Source: Sphingomonas alpina (GTDB lineage: Bacteria > Pseudomonadota > Alphaproteobacteria > Sphingomonadales > Sphingomonadaceae). From it: a stretch of 64,000 bases of DNA. How positions within the stretch are numbered: the first letter of the stretch is position 1; every line of letters begins with the position of its first letter. The stretch lies in contig NZ_CP061038.1 of the NCBI RefSeq assembly GCF_014490665.1, positions 2,914,001 to 2,978,000 of the forward strand, in the 5' to 3' direction. The position numbers and the translations under genes were made by a program. Below, piece after piece: positions 8,621 to 17,431 of this stretch. The notes beneath the pieces are model-generated. The model made no database searches and was not told the DNA's origin. It was given only the letters and a program-made list of their open reading frames with translations.

Positions 8621-9454
8621 ATGAACGCGGAACTCGAACCTGGTCTCTATATCGTCGCCACCCCGATCGGCAATCTCGGCGATCTCTCGCCGCGAGCCGC
8701 GCATGTGCTGGCCAACGCCGCGATAATCGCGGTCGAGGACAGCCGTGTGACGGCGGTGCTGCTGCGTCATATCGGGGTCAAACGGCCAATGACACCCTAT
8801 CATGACCATAATGCCGAAGGGGTGCGTCCCGGCCTGATCGCGCGCATGGCGACAGAGGCTGTCGCCCTGGTCTCCGACGCGGGTACGCCGCTGATCTCCG
8901 ACCCGGGCTACAAGCTGGTCCGCGATGCGCGCGCGGCGGGGCATAATGTCGTGACGGTGCCGGGACCGTGCGCGGCGATCGCGGCACTGACCCTGGCCGG
9001 TCTGCCGACCGACCGATTCCTCTATCTCGGCTTCCTCCCGCCCAAGGCGCAGGCGCGCGCAGCCGCGGTCGCCGAAGTGGCGGCGGTGCGCGCGACGCTG
9101 GTGCTGTACGAATCGGGACCAAGGCTGGCGGCGACGCTTGCCGCACTCGCCCAAGGACTGGGCGAGCGCGAGGCGGCAGTCACGCGCGAGATCACCAAAC
9201 GATTCGAAGAAGCGGTGACCGGCACGCTCGGCGAGCTCGCGGCGCGCTACGCCGACGCACCGCCGCGCGGCGAGATCGTCATAGTCGTCGCCCCGCCGGG
9301 CGAAGCTGCGCCTGCATCACAGGATGATGCGGAGGCGGCGCTGGTCGAGGCACTGCAGCGCTTGCCGATGGCGAAAGCGGTGAGCGAAGTGGCGAAGAAG
9401 CTCGGTGTCGACCGCAAGGCGCTCTACGCTCGGGCGCTGGAGATGAAGGGGTGA
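8621..9454 (+). CDS. rsmI: 16S rRNA (cytidine(1402)-2'-O)-methyltransferase
   Basis: 277 residues. The SAM-binding tetrapyrrole-methylase fold shows YIVATPIGNLGDLSPRA at the N-terminus, EDSR, and LVSDAGTPLISDPGYKLV, all hallmarks of RsmI, which methylates the 2'-OH of C1402 in the decoding centre together with RsmH. The C-terminal tail (AKAVSEVAKKLGVDRKALYARAL) is the small helical domain common to the family. Overlaps the next gene by four bases (GTGA), and in many proteobacteria rsmI, yraN and an lpoA-like gene cluster as here. Confidence 0.95.
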   Translation: MNAELEPGLYIVATPIGNLGDLSPRAAHVLANAAIIAVEDSRVTAVLLRHIGVKRPMTPYHDHNAEGVRPGLIARMATEAVALVSDAGTPLISDPGYKLVRDARAAGHNVVTVPGPCAAIAALTLAGLPTDRFLYLGFLPPKAQARAAAVAEVAAVRATLVLYESGPRLAATLAALAQGLGEREAAVTREITKRFEEAVTGTLGELAARYADAPPRGEIVIVVAPPGEAAPASQDDAEAALVEALQRLPMAKAVSEVAKKLGVDRKALYARALEMKG

Positions 9455-9804
9455 GAGACCGCCGCGTCGCCGAAGCTGCGGGCCGTCGCGGTGAACGGCT
9501 TGCCGCCTGGTGGCTCCGCCTCAAGGGCTGGCGCATCCTCGATCGCCGCGTGCGCACCCCGGCCGGTGAAGTCGATCTGGTCGCGCGTCGCGGCAATCTG
9601 ATCGCCTTCGTCGAAGTAAAGATGCGCGCCACAGCCGGCGAGCTCGATTTCGCGATCGACGAACGCCGCCTCGCCCGCGTCGCGGCGGCGGCCGAGGTGC
9701 TGATGTCGCGCTATGCCGGGCCGGGCGACGATATCCGCGTCGATGTCATCCTGCTCGCACCGGGCACGCGGCCGCGCCATATCGAGAATGCCTGGATCGG
9801 GTGA
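9451..9804 (+). CDS. YraN/UPF0102 family nuclease-like protein
   Basis: 117 residues starting at a GTG that overlaps the rsmI stop. The motif GEVDLVARRGNLIAFVEVKMR contains the E-x-D and E-x-K residues of a restriction-endonuclease-like (PD-D/ExK) fold; preceded by GRRGERLAAWWLRLKGWRILDRRVRTP, the usual YraN N-terminus. Cellular role is unsettled; the fold suggests acting on DNA or RNA ends. Translationally coupled to rsmI. Confidence 0.9.
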   Translation: MRDRRVAEAAGRRGERLAAWWLRLKGWRILDRRVRTPAGEVDLVARRGNLIAFVEVKMRATAGELDFAIDERRLARVAAAAEVLMSRYAGPGDDIRVDVILLAPGTRPRHIENAWIG

Positions 9805-9855
9805 CTTTCCGCAGCGCGCATCCTACATCGCGCAGGCCATAGCTCGGAGAAATTC

Positions 9856-10848
9856 ATGTCGCTCGCCGTCGCAGTCCAGATGGATCCGCTCGACAGTATC
9901 AATATCGCCGGGGATTCGACCTTTGCGCTGATGCTCGCCGGGCAAGCGCGCGGGCACCGGCTGTTCCATTATGCTGCCGAGGATCTGAATTATGCCGATG
10001 GCCGGGTCTGGGCCAAGGCGCATCCGGTGACGGTGCAGCGCGTTGCTGGCAGCCATTTCGAGTTCGGCGAGCCCGTCTCGCTCGACCTCGGCGAGGATGC
10101 GGATGTGGTGCTGATGCGTCAGGATCCGCCGTTCGACCTGGGCTATATTACCGCGACGCACCTGCTTGAGCGGATCGCGCACAAGACCTTGATCGTCAAC
10201 GATCCGGCCAACGTGCGCAACGCGCCGGAAAAGGTCTTTGTGCTCGATTACGCGCACTTCATGCCGCCGACATTGGTCACCCGTTCGCTCGACGAAGCGC
10301 GCGCCTTCCTTGCCAAACATGGCGAGATCGTCGTCAAGCCGCTGCACGGCAATGGCGGCAAGGCGATCTTCAAGGTCGGATCGGATGGCGCCAACCTGTC
10401 CGCGCTGATCGAGGTCTTCAATATGACCTGGCGCGAACCGCACATGATCCAAGCCTTCCTCCCCGATGTTGCGCAGGGCGACAAGCGCATCGTGCTCATC
10501 GATGGCGAGGTCGCGGGCGCGATCAATCGCTTGCCGGGCGCTGGCGAGATCCGCTCCAACCTCGCAGTCGGCGGATCGGCAGTGAAGACCGAGCTGACCG
10601 AGACCGAGCTGGCGATCTGCGCCGAACTCGGACCGGAATTGAAGAAGCGCGGGCTGCTGTTCGTCGGCATCGACGTGATCGGCGGCAAATGGCTGACTGA
10701 GATCAACGTCACCTCCCCCCACCGGAATCGTCGCGATCGACCGCTTCAACGGGACCGATACGGCTGCGCTGATCTGGGCAGCGATCGAGACGAAGGTGGC
10801 GGCACGCGTATGACCTGCGGACCCTTTATCCGCCGCCGTTCGTCCTGA
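9856..10848 (+). CDS. gshB: Glutathione synthetase with an apparent +1 frameshift near the C-terminus
   Basis: The first 286 residues are GshB: the N-terminal domain (MDPLDSINIAGDSTFALMLAG, ADVVLMRQDPPFDLGY) and an ATP-grasp domain (VKPLHGNGGKAIFKV, LPGAGEIRSNLAVGG). The enzyme joins glycine to gamma-glutamylcysteine. At the run of six C at 10715-10720 the frame leaves the family: as written it continues SPHRNRRDRP and ends at 10848. Removing one C restores SPTGIVAIDRFNG and a stop at 10811-10813, giving 318 residues, the usual length. The lost part carries Mg/ATP-binding residues (EINVTSPTGI), so the protein as written may be inactive, or the extra base is a sequencing error. Confidence 0.85.
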   Translation: MSLAVAVQMDPLDSINIAGDSTFALMLAGQARGHRLFHYAAEDLNYADGRVWAKAHPVTVQRVAGSHFEFGEPVSLDLGEDADVVLMRQDPPFDLGYITATHLLERIAHKTLIVNDPANVRNAPEKVFVLDYAHFMPPTLVTRSLDEARAFLAKHGEIVVKPLHGNGGKAIFKVGSDGANLSALIEVFNMTWREPHMIQAFLPDVAQGDKRIVLIDGEVAGAINRLPGAGEIRSNLAVGGSAVKTELTETELAICAELGPELKKRGLLFVGIDVIGGKWLTEINVTSPHRNRRDRPLQRDRYGCADLGSDRDEGGGTRMTCGPFIRRRSS

Positions 10849-10909
10849 GTCTGTCGAAAGACAAGGAGTCGCGCATGCCAATGTGCTTCGACAGGCTCAG
10901 CACGAACGG
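10836..10909. repeat. Inverted repeat of the GTTCGTGCTGAG..TTCGACAGG type (family C)
   Basis: Arms at 10836-10859 and 10886-10909 pair over 24 bases with two mismatches (CCGTTCGTcCTGAG / CTCAGcACGAACGG). The second arm, CTTCGACAGGCTCAGCACG, is a word met often between genes in sphingomonad genomes as I know them. It separates gshB from the dedA-family gene. A diverged copy is at 34714-34775. Confidence 0.75.
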
Positions 10910-10925
10910 TTGAGAAGCGGGATCC

Positions 10926-11525
10926 ATGACCGACATCATCATCAACATGATCGCATGGGGCGGTTATATCGGCATCTTGCTGCTGATGGCGGCGGAGAAT
11001 GTGTTTCCCCCGATCCCGTCGGAAGTGATCATGGGCCTTGGCGGCATGGCGGTGGCGCGCGGACAGATGGCCATGGTGCCGCTGATCCTGTGGGGCACGG
11101 TCGGCACGGTGATCGGCAATTATTTCTGGTACGAGATTGGGCGCCGCCTTGGTTACAAGCGGTTGCGGCCGTTCGTCGATCGCTGGGGCCGCTGGCTGAC
11201 GCTCGAATGGCATGATGTCGAGAAGCTCCACGCCTTTTTCCAGCGCCATGGCCAATGGGTGATCTTCGTGTTCCGTTTCATGCCGGCGGGCCGCACGATC
11301 ATCTCGCTGCCTGCGGGCATGACGTGCATGCCGCATTGGCGCTTCATCGTATGGACGGCGGCGGGCAGCGCGATCTGGAACACGATCCTGGCCGGCGCGG
11401 GCTATTATCTCGGCGCCAATTTCCATGAGCTCGACCGCTATGTCGGGCCGGTCGCTGTGGCGACGATGGTGGGAATCGTCGGCTTCTATCTGTACCGCGT
11501 GATATGCTGGAAGCCGCGCGCCTGA
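10926..11525 (+). CDS. DedA family membrane protein
   Basis: 199 residues with four to five hydrophobic segments. The family signature is clear: ENVFPPIPSEVIMGLGG at the N-terminus, GTVGTVIGNYFWYEIGRRLG, and FFQRHGQWVIFVFRFMPAGRTIISLPAGM, with the conserved Arg and Pro-Ala-Gly. DedA proteins flip undecaprenyl phosphate or phospholipids and maintain the proton motive force. Preceded by the family C repeat; no partner gene is adjacent. Confidence 0.92.
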   Translation: MTDIIINMIAWGGYIGILLLMAAENVFPPIPSEVIMGLGGMAVARGQMAMVPLILWGTVGTVIGNYFWYEIGRRLGYKRLRPFVDRWGRWLTLEWHDVEKLHAFFQRHGQWVIFVFRFMPAGRTIISLPAGMTCMPHWRFIVWTAAGSAIWNTILAGAGYYLGANFHELDRYVGPVAVATMVGIVGFYLYRVICWKPRA

Positions 11526-11531
11526 TAATCC

Positions 11532-12056
11532 CTAACCGGCGGGGGCCGATACATCGGCGCTGGAACGGCTACCCAGCATCGCATCGAGTTCACGGCCGAT
11601 CCGCGCCGCAAATTCTTCGATCGACGCAACCACCGCCTTCAGGCTGACCGAACGCGGTTCAGGGTCGATCGCACACAGGGTGCCGAAGAAGCTGCCGTCG
11701 GCGCGGACGATCGGGACCGAGATATAGCTTTGGAAGCCGTACATGATCGGCGTGGGGTGAGTGCGCCATGCCGGCTCGTCGCGGACATGGTCGATATAGA
11801 CGCGGAGACGACTGTCCCTGATCTCGTCGCAGATCGTGGTGCGAACCTCCAGCTCTTCGCCGGCATCGAGGCCGAACCCGATATCGTCCTGCACCTGGCA
11901 CGCGATCCAGCGGCCATCGGTGACCCGCGCCACGGCGGCAAAGCCCATGCCGGTGATGCGGCAGACATCGGCAAGAATCGTCCTGACAACGTCCATGCGC
12001 TGCACCGCGGCGACATCGGCAGCAAGATCGGGAGAAAGCGGAGAGCCGGTCGTCAT
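11532..12056 (-). CDS. GAF domain-containing protein
   Basis: 174 residues, almost entirely one GAF domain: RTILADVCRITGMGFAAVARV, WIACQVQDDIGFGL, TTICDEIRDSRLRVYIDHV, and SYISVPIVRADGSFFGTLCAIDPEPR. There is no output domain, so it may sense a small ligand, redox state or nucleotide and act through a partner, or be a remnant of a larger sensor. Convergent with the dedA gene (six-base gap). The FGTLCAID motif with Cys is common in GAF domains of sensor kinases. Confidence 0.85.
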   Translation of the reverse strand: MTTGSPLSPDLAADVAAVQRMDVVRTILADVCRITGMGFAAVARVTDGRWIACQVQDDIGFGLDAGEELEVRTTICDEIRDSRLRVYIDHVRDEPAWRTHPTPIMYGFQSYISVPIVRADGSFFGTLCAIDPEPRSVSLKAVVASIEEFAARIGRELDAMLGSRSSADVSAPAG

Positions 12057-12101
12057 CCACTCGCTTGTGGATCAAAGCGACGCCAAGTCAATTGATTGAC
12101 A

Positions 12102-12992
12102 TCATGCCCGAGGATGCGCGTTGCGATAGACATCGAGCAGATGCGCCGCATCGACGGCGGTGTAAATCTGGGTCGAACTGAGGCTGGCATGGCCGAGCAA
12201 CTCCTGCAGCGCGCGCAGATCCGCGCCGCGCCCAAGCAGATGCGTAGCGAAGCTGTGGCGCAGGGCATGGGGGGTGGTGCGGTCGGACAGGCCGAGCCGG
12301 GTTCGTGCCGCCTGCACCGCGCGGCGGATCAGCGCGGGATCGAGCGCGCCCCCCTTGGCGCCGCGGAACAGCGCCTCGCTCCGCTCGATCGGCCAGGGAC
12401 ATAGCGCGGCATAGGCCTCGATCGCCTCGCGCACTTGCGGCAGCAACGGCACGATGCGCGTCTTGGCGCGCTTGCCGGTGACGCTGAGCGTCGCGCCGAG
12501 CGGCAGGATCGCGCCGGTCAACCCAGCCGCCTCGCCGATGCGCAGGCCCGCGCCATAGAGCAGCAGCAACACCGCCCAGTCACGTGCGCCGATCCACGGT
12601 TCGGCCGCGTTCTCCGCCACATCCTCGGCCAGCGATACCACCTCATCGGGCGAGATCGGCCGCGGAATGCCCTTTTTCACGCGAGGCCCCTTCAATCGCG
12701 GCGTGGCCCCTTCCCCGCCGGAAAAAGTGAGAAACCCGCGCACCGCCGACAATTCGCGCGCGGCCGAGGCATTGCCCAGTCCCTCGGCGCGGCGGAATGC
12801 GAGATAGGCGCGCAGATCAGCCGCGCTGGTCTTGGCCAGCCGTTCGGCAGAGATCGCTTCGCCCCAATGCCCGGTCAGGAATGCCACCAACCGATGCGCG
12901 GTCGCGACATAGGCGCGCACGGTATGCGCCGAGCGTCGGCGATTCTGTGCGAGGTGATCGCTCCAGGCAAGGATCGCCGCCTGCATCGCCAT
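12102..12992 (-). CDS. xerC: Tyrosine recombinase XerC
   Basis: 296 residues with all catalytic residues: R151 (GAGLRIGE), K174, H242 and R245 (HALRHSFATH), H268 (LLGHASLSST) and the nucleophile Y277 (QIYTAVD). The N-terminal SAM-like domain spans about residues 5-95. XerC with XerD resolves chromosome dimers at dif. The housekeeping setting, the standard length and the lack of phage genes argue against a prophage integrase. The start abuts the stop of the upstream gene (TAA-ATG), so they are co-transcribed; M3 is an alternative start. Confidence 0.9.
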   Translation of the reverse strand: MAMQAAILAWSDHLAQNRRRSAHTVRAYVATAHRLVAFLTGHWGEAISAERLAKTSAADLRAYLAFRRAEGLGNASAARELSAVRGFLTFSGGEGATPRLKGPRVKKGIPRPISPDEVVSLAEDVAENAAEPWIGARDWAVLLLLYGAGLRIGEAAGLTGAILPLGATLSVTGKRAKTRIVPLLPQVREAIEAYAALCPWPIERSEALFRGAKGGALDPALIRRAVQAARTRLGLSDRTTPHALRHSFATHLLGRGADLRALQELLGHASLSSTQIYTAVDAAHLLDVYRNAHPRA

Positions 12993-13475
12993 TTATGCCG
13001 GGACGATCATCACCTTGACGCTGTCCCCGGCGATCCCGGCGAGTTGCAGCGCGTAAAGGCCCTTGGCGAGATTGAAGTCGACGATCTTGCGGATCCCGGT
13101 GCAAGCCGGCCCATGCCCGTGCGCGGTCGAGGCCAGCGCCCTGCCTTGCGAGACGACATCGACCCAGGCACCGCTGCCCAACGCAACCTTGTAGGTACCG
13201 GTCCGCGGAATGGCGAAATAGGCGATCGCCGATTTGCCCGGCCGGGTGGACGGCGTGGCCGTCGCCCATTTCATCACAGACGGGTCGACCGCATGGGCGA
13301 CGAATGGCGCGCCAATCGTGATTTCCTTTGCGTCCTTCGATGGCGGCTGGTTCCATTTGGCGAATGCCGGCGGCAGATCGCCCTGGCGAACGCATACCGG
13401 CTCGGTTTTTTCACCCGGCATCGGGGCTGGGGCAGCGGTGGCCTGGGCGAGCAGGAGAAGAGCGAGCAACGACAC
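12993..13475 (-). CDS. Hypothetical exported protein upstream of xerC
   Basis: 160 residues if translation starts at the GTG at 13475, which follows GGAG at a good distance and yields a signal peptide (VSLLALLLLAQATAAPAPM); the frame stays open to 13535, adding 20 residues without a signal. The mature domain is beta-rich (IGAPFVAHAVDP, SAIAYFAIPRTGTYKVALGSGAWVDVV, VDFNLAKGLYALQLAGIAGDSVKVMIVP), with the look of a jelly-roll or pre-peptidase C-terminal type sandwich. Two cysteines may pair. The family is not recognised. It is divergent from priA and directly abuts xerC. Confidence 0.7.
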   Translation of the reverse strand: MSLLALLLLAQATAAPAPMPGEKTEPVCVRQGDLPPAFAKWNQPPSKDAKEITIGAPFVAHAVDPSVMKWATATPSTRPGKSAIAYFAIPRTGTYKVALGSGAWVDVVSQGRALASTAHGHGPACTGIRKIVDFNLAKGLYALQLAGIAGDSVKVMIVPA

Positions 13476-13552
13476 GGGCGAGAACTCCGGAATGAACCAA
13501 CGGGGGAACGTCTCCCTTTGCACTAGCGCAGGCAAAAGCCATATGCACCTGT

Positions 13553-15724
13553 ATGTCGTCCCGCGCCCGCGTCCTCGTACTCAATTCCGCCCTCGGCCCG
13601 CTGGATTACCGCGTGCCGCACGGCATGACCGTCGAGCCGGGCTCGATCGTGATCGCCCCGCTCGGCCCGCGCCAACTGCTCGGCGTGGTGTGGGAACCGG
13701 AGCGCATGCCATCCGATGCCGAGGTCGGCGACAACCGGCTGCGTAACCTGATCGGCGTGGTCGATGTGCCGCCGCTTGCCGATCCGCTGCGCCGGCTGAT
13801 CGAATGGACCGCCGGCTATTATCTGGCGCCGCCCGCCTCGGTGGTGCGCATGGCGATGCCTTCGTCTTCTGCGCTGGAGGGTGCACGCACCGTCACCGAA
13901 TATCGCGCGACCGGGCTGGTGCCCGATCGCATGACACCGCAACGCGAACAGGCGCTGGAGCGGATCGGCGATCGGCAGGGGCTGATCCGCGAACTGGCGA
14001 TCGCCGCCGATGTATCGGACGCGGTGATCCGCGGGCTGGTCAAGACCGGCGCGGTCGAAGCGGTCGAGGTGGATATCGACAGTCCCTACCCCCTGCCTGA
14101 TCCCGGGTTCGGCCAGCCCGCTTTGTCGGCCGATCAGCGCGCAGCGTCCGAGGTGCTGGTCGCCAATGTCACCGCGCGTGCCTTTCAGCCGACCTTGCTC
14201 GATGGCGTCACTGGCTCCGGCAAGACCGAAGTCTATTTCGAGGCGATCGCCGCTGCGATCCGCGAAGGGCGGCAGACTTTGGTCCTGCTGCCCGAGATCG
14301 CGCTGACCGAACCATTCCTGCAGCGCTTCACCGCACGCTTCGGCTGCGAGCCGGTCGCGTGGCATTCCGGCCTGCGCAGTTCACAGCGGAGGCGCGCCTG
14401 GCGCGCCATCTCCAGCGGTCAGGCCCTGGTCACCGTCGGGGCGCGATCGGCGCTCTTCCTGCCCTATGCCAATCTCGGCCTGATCGTGGTCGACGAGGCG
14501 CATGAGACGAGCTTCAAGCAGGAGGAGGGCGTGCATTATCACGCTCGCGACGTGGCGGTGATGCGCGGGCTGTTCGAGCCATGCCCGGTGATCCTCGCCT
14601 CTGCCACGCCGGCGATCGAGACGCGCCAGCAAGTCGCACTCGGCCGCTATGCTGAACTCAAGCTGCCCGGGCGCTGGGGGGCGGCGGAGATGCCGGCGAT
14701 CGAGGCGATCGACCTGATCGCCGAACCGCCCGAGCGCGGCCGCTGGATCGCGCCGCGCCTGGTCCGTGCGATGCAGGAGACACTCGAACGGCGTGAACAG
14801 GTCTTGCTATTCCTCAACCGGCGCGGCTTTGCGCCGCTGACCCTGTGCCGAACCTGCGGGCATCGCTTCCAATGCCCAAATTGCACCGCCTGGATGGTCG
14901 AGCACCGGCTCGTGCGCCGGCTCGCCTGCCACCATTGCGGCCATATCGAACAGGTGCCGCGCACCTGCCCCGAATGCCAGAATGAGGATACCCTTGTCCC
15001 GGTCGGCCCGGGCGTGGAACGTATCGCCGATGAGGTCGCCGCACTCTTCCCGGATGCCAAGACCGCAGTCGTCACCTCCGATACGATCTGGTCGCCGGCC
15101 AAAGCGGCTGAGTTCGTTCACCGCATGGAGGCGCACGATATCGATATCGTGGTGGGCACGCAGCTGGTGACCAAGGGCTATCACTTCCCCAACCTGACCC
15201 TTGTCGGGGTGATCGATGCCGATCTCGGCCTCAATGGCGGCGACCTGCGCGCAGCGGAGCGAACCTTTCAGCAGATCATGCAGGTGTCGGGGCGCGCCGG
15301 TCGCGGCGCCAAGCCGGGCCATGTCTATATCCAGACGCACAGCCCCACGGCGCCGGTGATGCGCGCGCTGATCACTGGCGATGCCGACGCCTTCTACGAA
15401 GCGGAGACCGAGTCCCGGCGTGAGGCCGGCGCTCCGCCGTTCGGGCGTTTCGCCGGGATCGTCGTGTCGAGCGAGGACAAGGCAGCCGCGCATGAGATTG
15501 CGCTGCTGATCGGCCGCAGCGCGCCGCGCGTCGAGGGGATGGAAGTCTATGGCCCCGCCCCCGCCCCGCTCGCCATGCTGCGCGGCCGGCATCGGCAACG
15601 GCTGCTGGTCCATGCACGCCGCGCGCTCGATGTGCAGGACCTGATCCGCGACTGGCTGGGCAAGCTCGACTGGCCGTCAAAGGTGCGCGTGACGGTCGAT
15701 ATCGATCCCTATAGTTTCGTCTGA
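13553..15724 (+). CDS. priA: Primosomal protein N' (replication restart helicase PriA)
   Basis: 723 residues. Walker A GVTGSGKT at 218-225, DEAH box (LIVVDEAHETSFKQEEG) near 310, zinc-binding cysteines in CRTCGHRFQCPNC and CHHCGH...CPEC at about 430-475, and the helicase C motifs GTQLVTKGYHFPNL and QVSGRAGRG. PriA reloads the replisome at stalled forks. The N-terminal 3'-DNA-binding domain (VLNSALGPLDYRVP) is shorter than the E. coli version, as in other alphaproteobacteria. Confidence 0.96.
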   Translation: MSSRARVLVLNSALGPLDYRVPHGMTVEPGSIVIAPLGPRQLLGVVWEPERMPSDAEVGDNRLRNLIGVVDVPPLADPLRRLIEWTAGYYLAPPASVVRMAMPSSSALEGARTVTEYRATGLVPDRMTPQREQALERIGDRQGLIRELAIAADVSDAVIRGLVKTGAVEAVEVDIDSPYPLPDPGFGQPALSADQRAASEVLVANVTARAFQPTLLDGVTGSGKTEVYFEAIAAAIREGRQTLVLLPEIALTEPFLQRFTARFGCEPVAWHSGLRSSQRRRAWRAISSGQALVTVGARSALFLPYANLGLIVVDEAHETSFKQEEGVHYHARDVAVMRGLFEPCPVILASATPAIETRQQVALGRYAELKLPGRWGAAEMPAIEAIDLIAEPPERGRWIAPRLVRAMQETLERREQVLLFLNRRGFAPLTLCRTCGHRFQCPNCTAWMVEHRLVRRLACHHCGHIEQVPRTCPECQNEDTLVPVGPGVERIADEVAALFPDAKTAVVTSDTIWSPAKAAEFVHRMEAHDIDIVVGTQLVTKGYHFPNLTLVGVIDADLGLNGGDLRAAERTFQQIMQVSGRAGRGAKPGHVYIQTHSPTAPVMRALITGDADAFYEAETESRREAGAPPFGRFAGIVVSSEDKAAAHEIALLIGRSAPRVEGMEVYGPAPAPLAMLRGRHRQRLLVHARRALDVQDLIRDWLGKLDWPSKVRVTVDIDPYSFV

Positions 15725-15779
15725 TCACGCTTGCCCGACAGGCGAGCCTTTGTCAGACAGTTGCGGGGAGATTGAGCGC

Positions 15780-17354
15780 ATGTTCAGGGGCATGTTCCGG
15801 GGAGCAATGGCTCTCGCCGCCACGATGCTGCTGGCACAACCAGCCGCCGCCGGCTGGCTGCAGGCGCGCTCGAAGCATTTCATCATCTATAGTCAGGGCA
15901 GCGAGTCGAATCTGCGCGAGTTCGCAACCCGGATCGAAGCACTCGATGCTTCGCTGCGCTCGCTCAGCAACAAGCCTGACCGGGAGGGCATCGAGTCGAA
16001 CCCGGTGACCATCTTCATCGTGCCCAGCATCAACGCCGTGCGCTCGCTCTATGGAGATCAGCGGAGCCAGGTTGCGGGCTTTTATGTGCCGCGTGTCGAA
16101 GGGTCGGTGGCGTTTACCCCAGCCAGAACGGATGAAGGCGCTGGCATTGACCGTGAGGATAATCCGTTCTCGCCAAGCGTCGTTCTCTTCCATGAATATG
16201 GCCATCATTTCCTGCTCGGCAATTTCTCCATCGCCTATCCCTCCTGGTTCAGCGAAGGCTATGCCGAAGTCGTTTCGACTGCGGCCTTCAACAAGGAGAA
16301 GAATGAAGTCGTGCTTGGCGGTGCCGCCAATCACCGCGCCTATTCGCTGTTTCGCGGCAAGACATTGTCGATGGAGCAGCTACTCGCTTCGTCCCAGCAG
16401 CGCATGACCGATGATCAGGTCGCGGATCTCTACGCCCGGGGCTGGCTGATCACTCATTATTTGATGTTCAACAGCGAACGCGCCAAGAAATTCTCTACCT
16501 ATATCAAGGCGCTGAACAGCGGCACACCAAGCATCGAGGCAGCGCGCACCGCCTTTGGCGACCTCAAGGCGCTCGACAAGGACTTGCAGCGCTACATGGC
16601 GAATCGCCTGCCGGGGTTCAGGATCACCCTGAAGGCCGGTGAGATCCCGGCCATTACGATCCAGCCGCTGAGCGAAGGGGCCGATGCGATGATGGCCAGC
16701 CGCATGCGATCGACGCGTGGGGTCGACAGCGATCGGGCGGCCAAGGTCTTCGCTCAAGGCAAGCAAGTCGGCGCACGCTATCCGGACGACCCGGTCGTCC
16801 AGGCATGGCTGGCGGAAATGGCCTATGACGCGGGTGATGATGCCGCGGCGGAGGCCGCGGCGGATCGTGCATTGGCCAGCGATCCGAAATCGATCCAGGC
16901 GCTGTCGTACAAGGGCCGCGTGCTGCTGCGCCGGGCCGAGAAGGCGAAAGCCGATGCCAAGACCTGGGCCACTGCGCGAAGCTGGATCGTCAAGGCCAAT
17001 CGGGTCGATCCGAACGTCGCGGCGACTCTTGCTCTGTTCTATGGCAGTTTCTTGATGCAGGATATCAAACCGAGCGCGAGCGCGGTTGCCGGGCTGGAAC
17101 GCGCTTTCGAACTCGTCCCGCAGGATCCTGGACTGCGCTTCATGCTGGTCCGGCAAGAGATCGAGGACAACAAGATCGATCTCGCGCGCGATCTGCTGGC
17201 CCCGCTTGCTTATGACCCGCACGCATCAGGTGACAGCCCGGTCGGCAAGCTGCTGGCCGACCTCAAGGCCGGAAAGCAAGGCCAGGAGGCGCTGGACGCC
17301 TTCGATGCCGCCATCACGCAGCAAAGCAAGGCGAGTGAAGGAAAGAAGGATTGA
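15780..17354 (+). CDS. Exported gluzincin-like metalloprotease with TPR region
   Basis: 524 residues from the ATG at 15780, preceded by GGGGAG; a start at 15750 would bury the signal peptide (MFRGAMALAATMLLAQPAAAG). Residues 138-142 are HEYGH and a third ligand candidate E159 lies in WFSEGYAE, as in MA-like (DUF1570 type) peptidases. From about 330 on, repeated helices (VVQAWLAEMAYDAGDDAAAEAAADRALA, SIQALSYKGRVLLRRAEKA) form TPR-like repeats. Likely a periplasmic peptidase or inactive scaffold; the substrate is unknown. The next gene is also an exported protease 77 bases on. Confidence 0.75.
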   Translation: MFRGMFRGAMALAATMLLAQPAAAGWLQARSKHFIIYSQGSESNLREFATRIEALDASLRSLSNKPDREGIESNPVTIFIVPSINAVRSLYGDQRSQVAGFYVPRVEGSVAFTPARTDEGAGIDREDNPFSPSVVLFHEYGHHFLLGNFSIAYPSWFSEGYAEVVSTAAFNKEKNEVVLGGAANHRAYSLFRGKTLSMEQLLASSQQRMTDDQVADLYARGWLITHYLMFNSERAKKFSTYIKALNSGTPSIEAARTAFGDLKALDKDLQRYMANRLPGFRITLKAGEIPAITIQPLSEGADAMMASRMRSTRGVDSDRAAKVFAQGKQVGARYPDDPVVQAWLAEMAYDAGDDAAAEAAADRALASDPKSIQALSYKGRVLLRRAEKAKADAKTWATARSWIVKANRVDPNVAATLALFYGSFLMQDIKPSASAVAGLERAFELVPQDPGLRFMLVRQEIEDNKIDLARDLLAPLAYDPHASGDSPVGKLLADLKAGKQGQEALDAFDAAITQQSKASEGKKD

Positions 17355-17431
17355 CGCCATGGCGGCGATTGCCGGTTGAACCTCTCCGGCTTTGCTGAGA
17401 CAAGCGGCCGATGCTCCTCCGCGGAACCGAC

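Noticed and set aside
11532..12056. Complete GAF-containing sensor kinase or diguanylate cyclase
   Set aside because: Only the GAF domain is encoded; no output domain lies on either side in frame.
12102..12992. Phage or island integrase
   Set aside because: The protein fits housekeeping XerC in length and motifs, and no phage, att-like repeat or tRNA is nearby.
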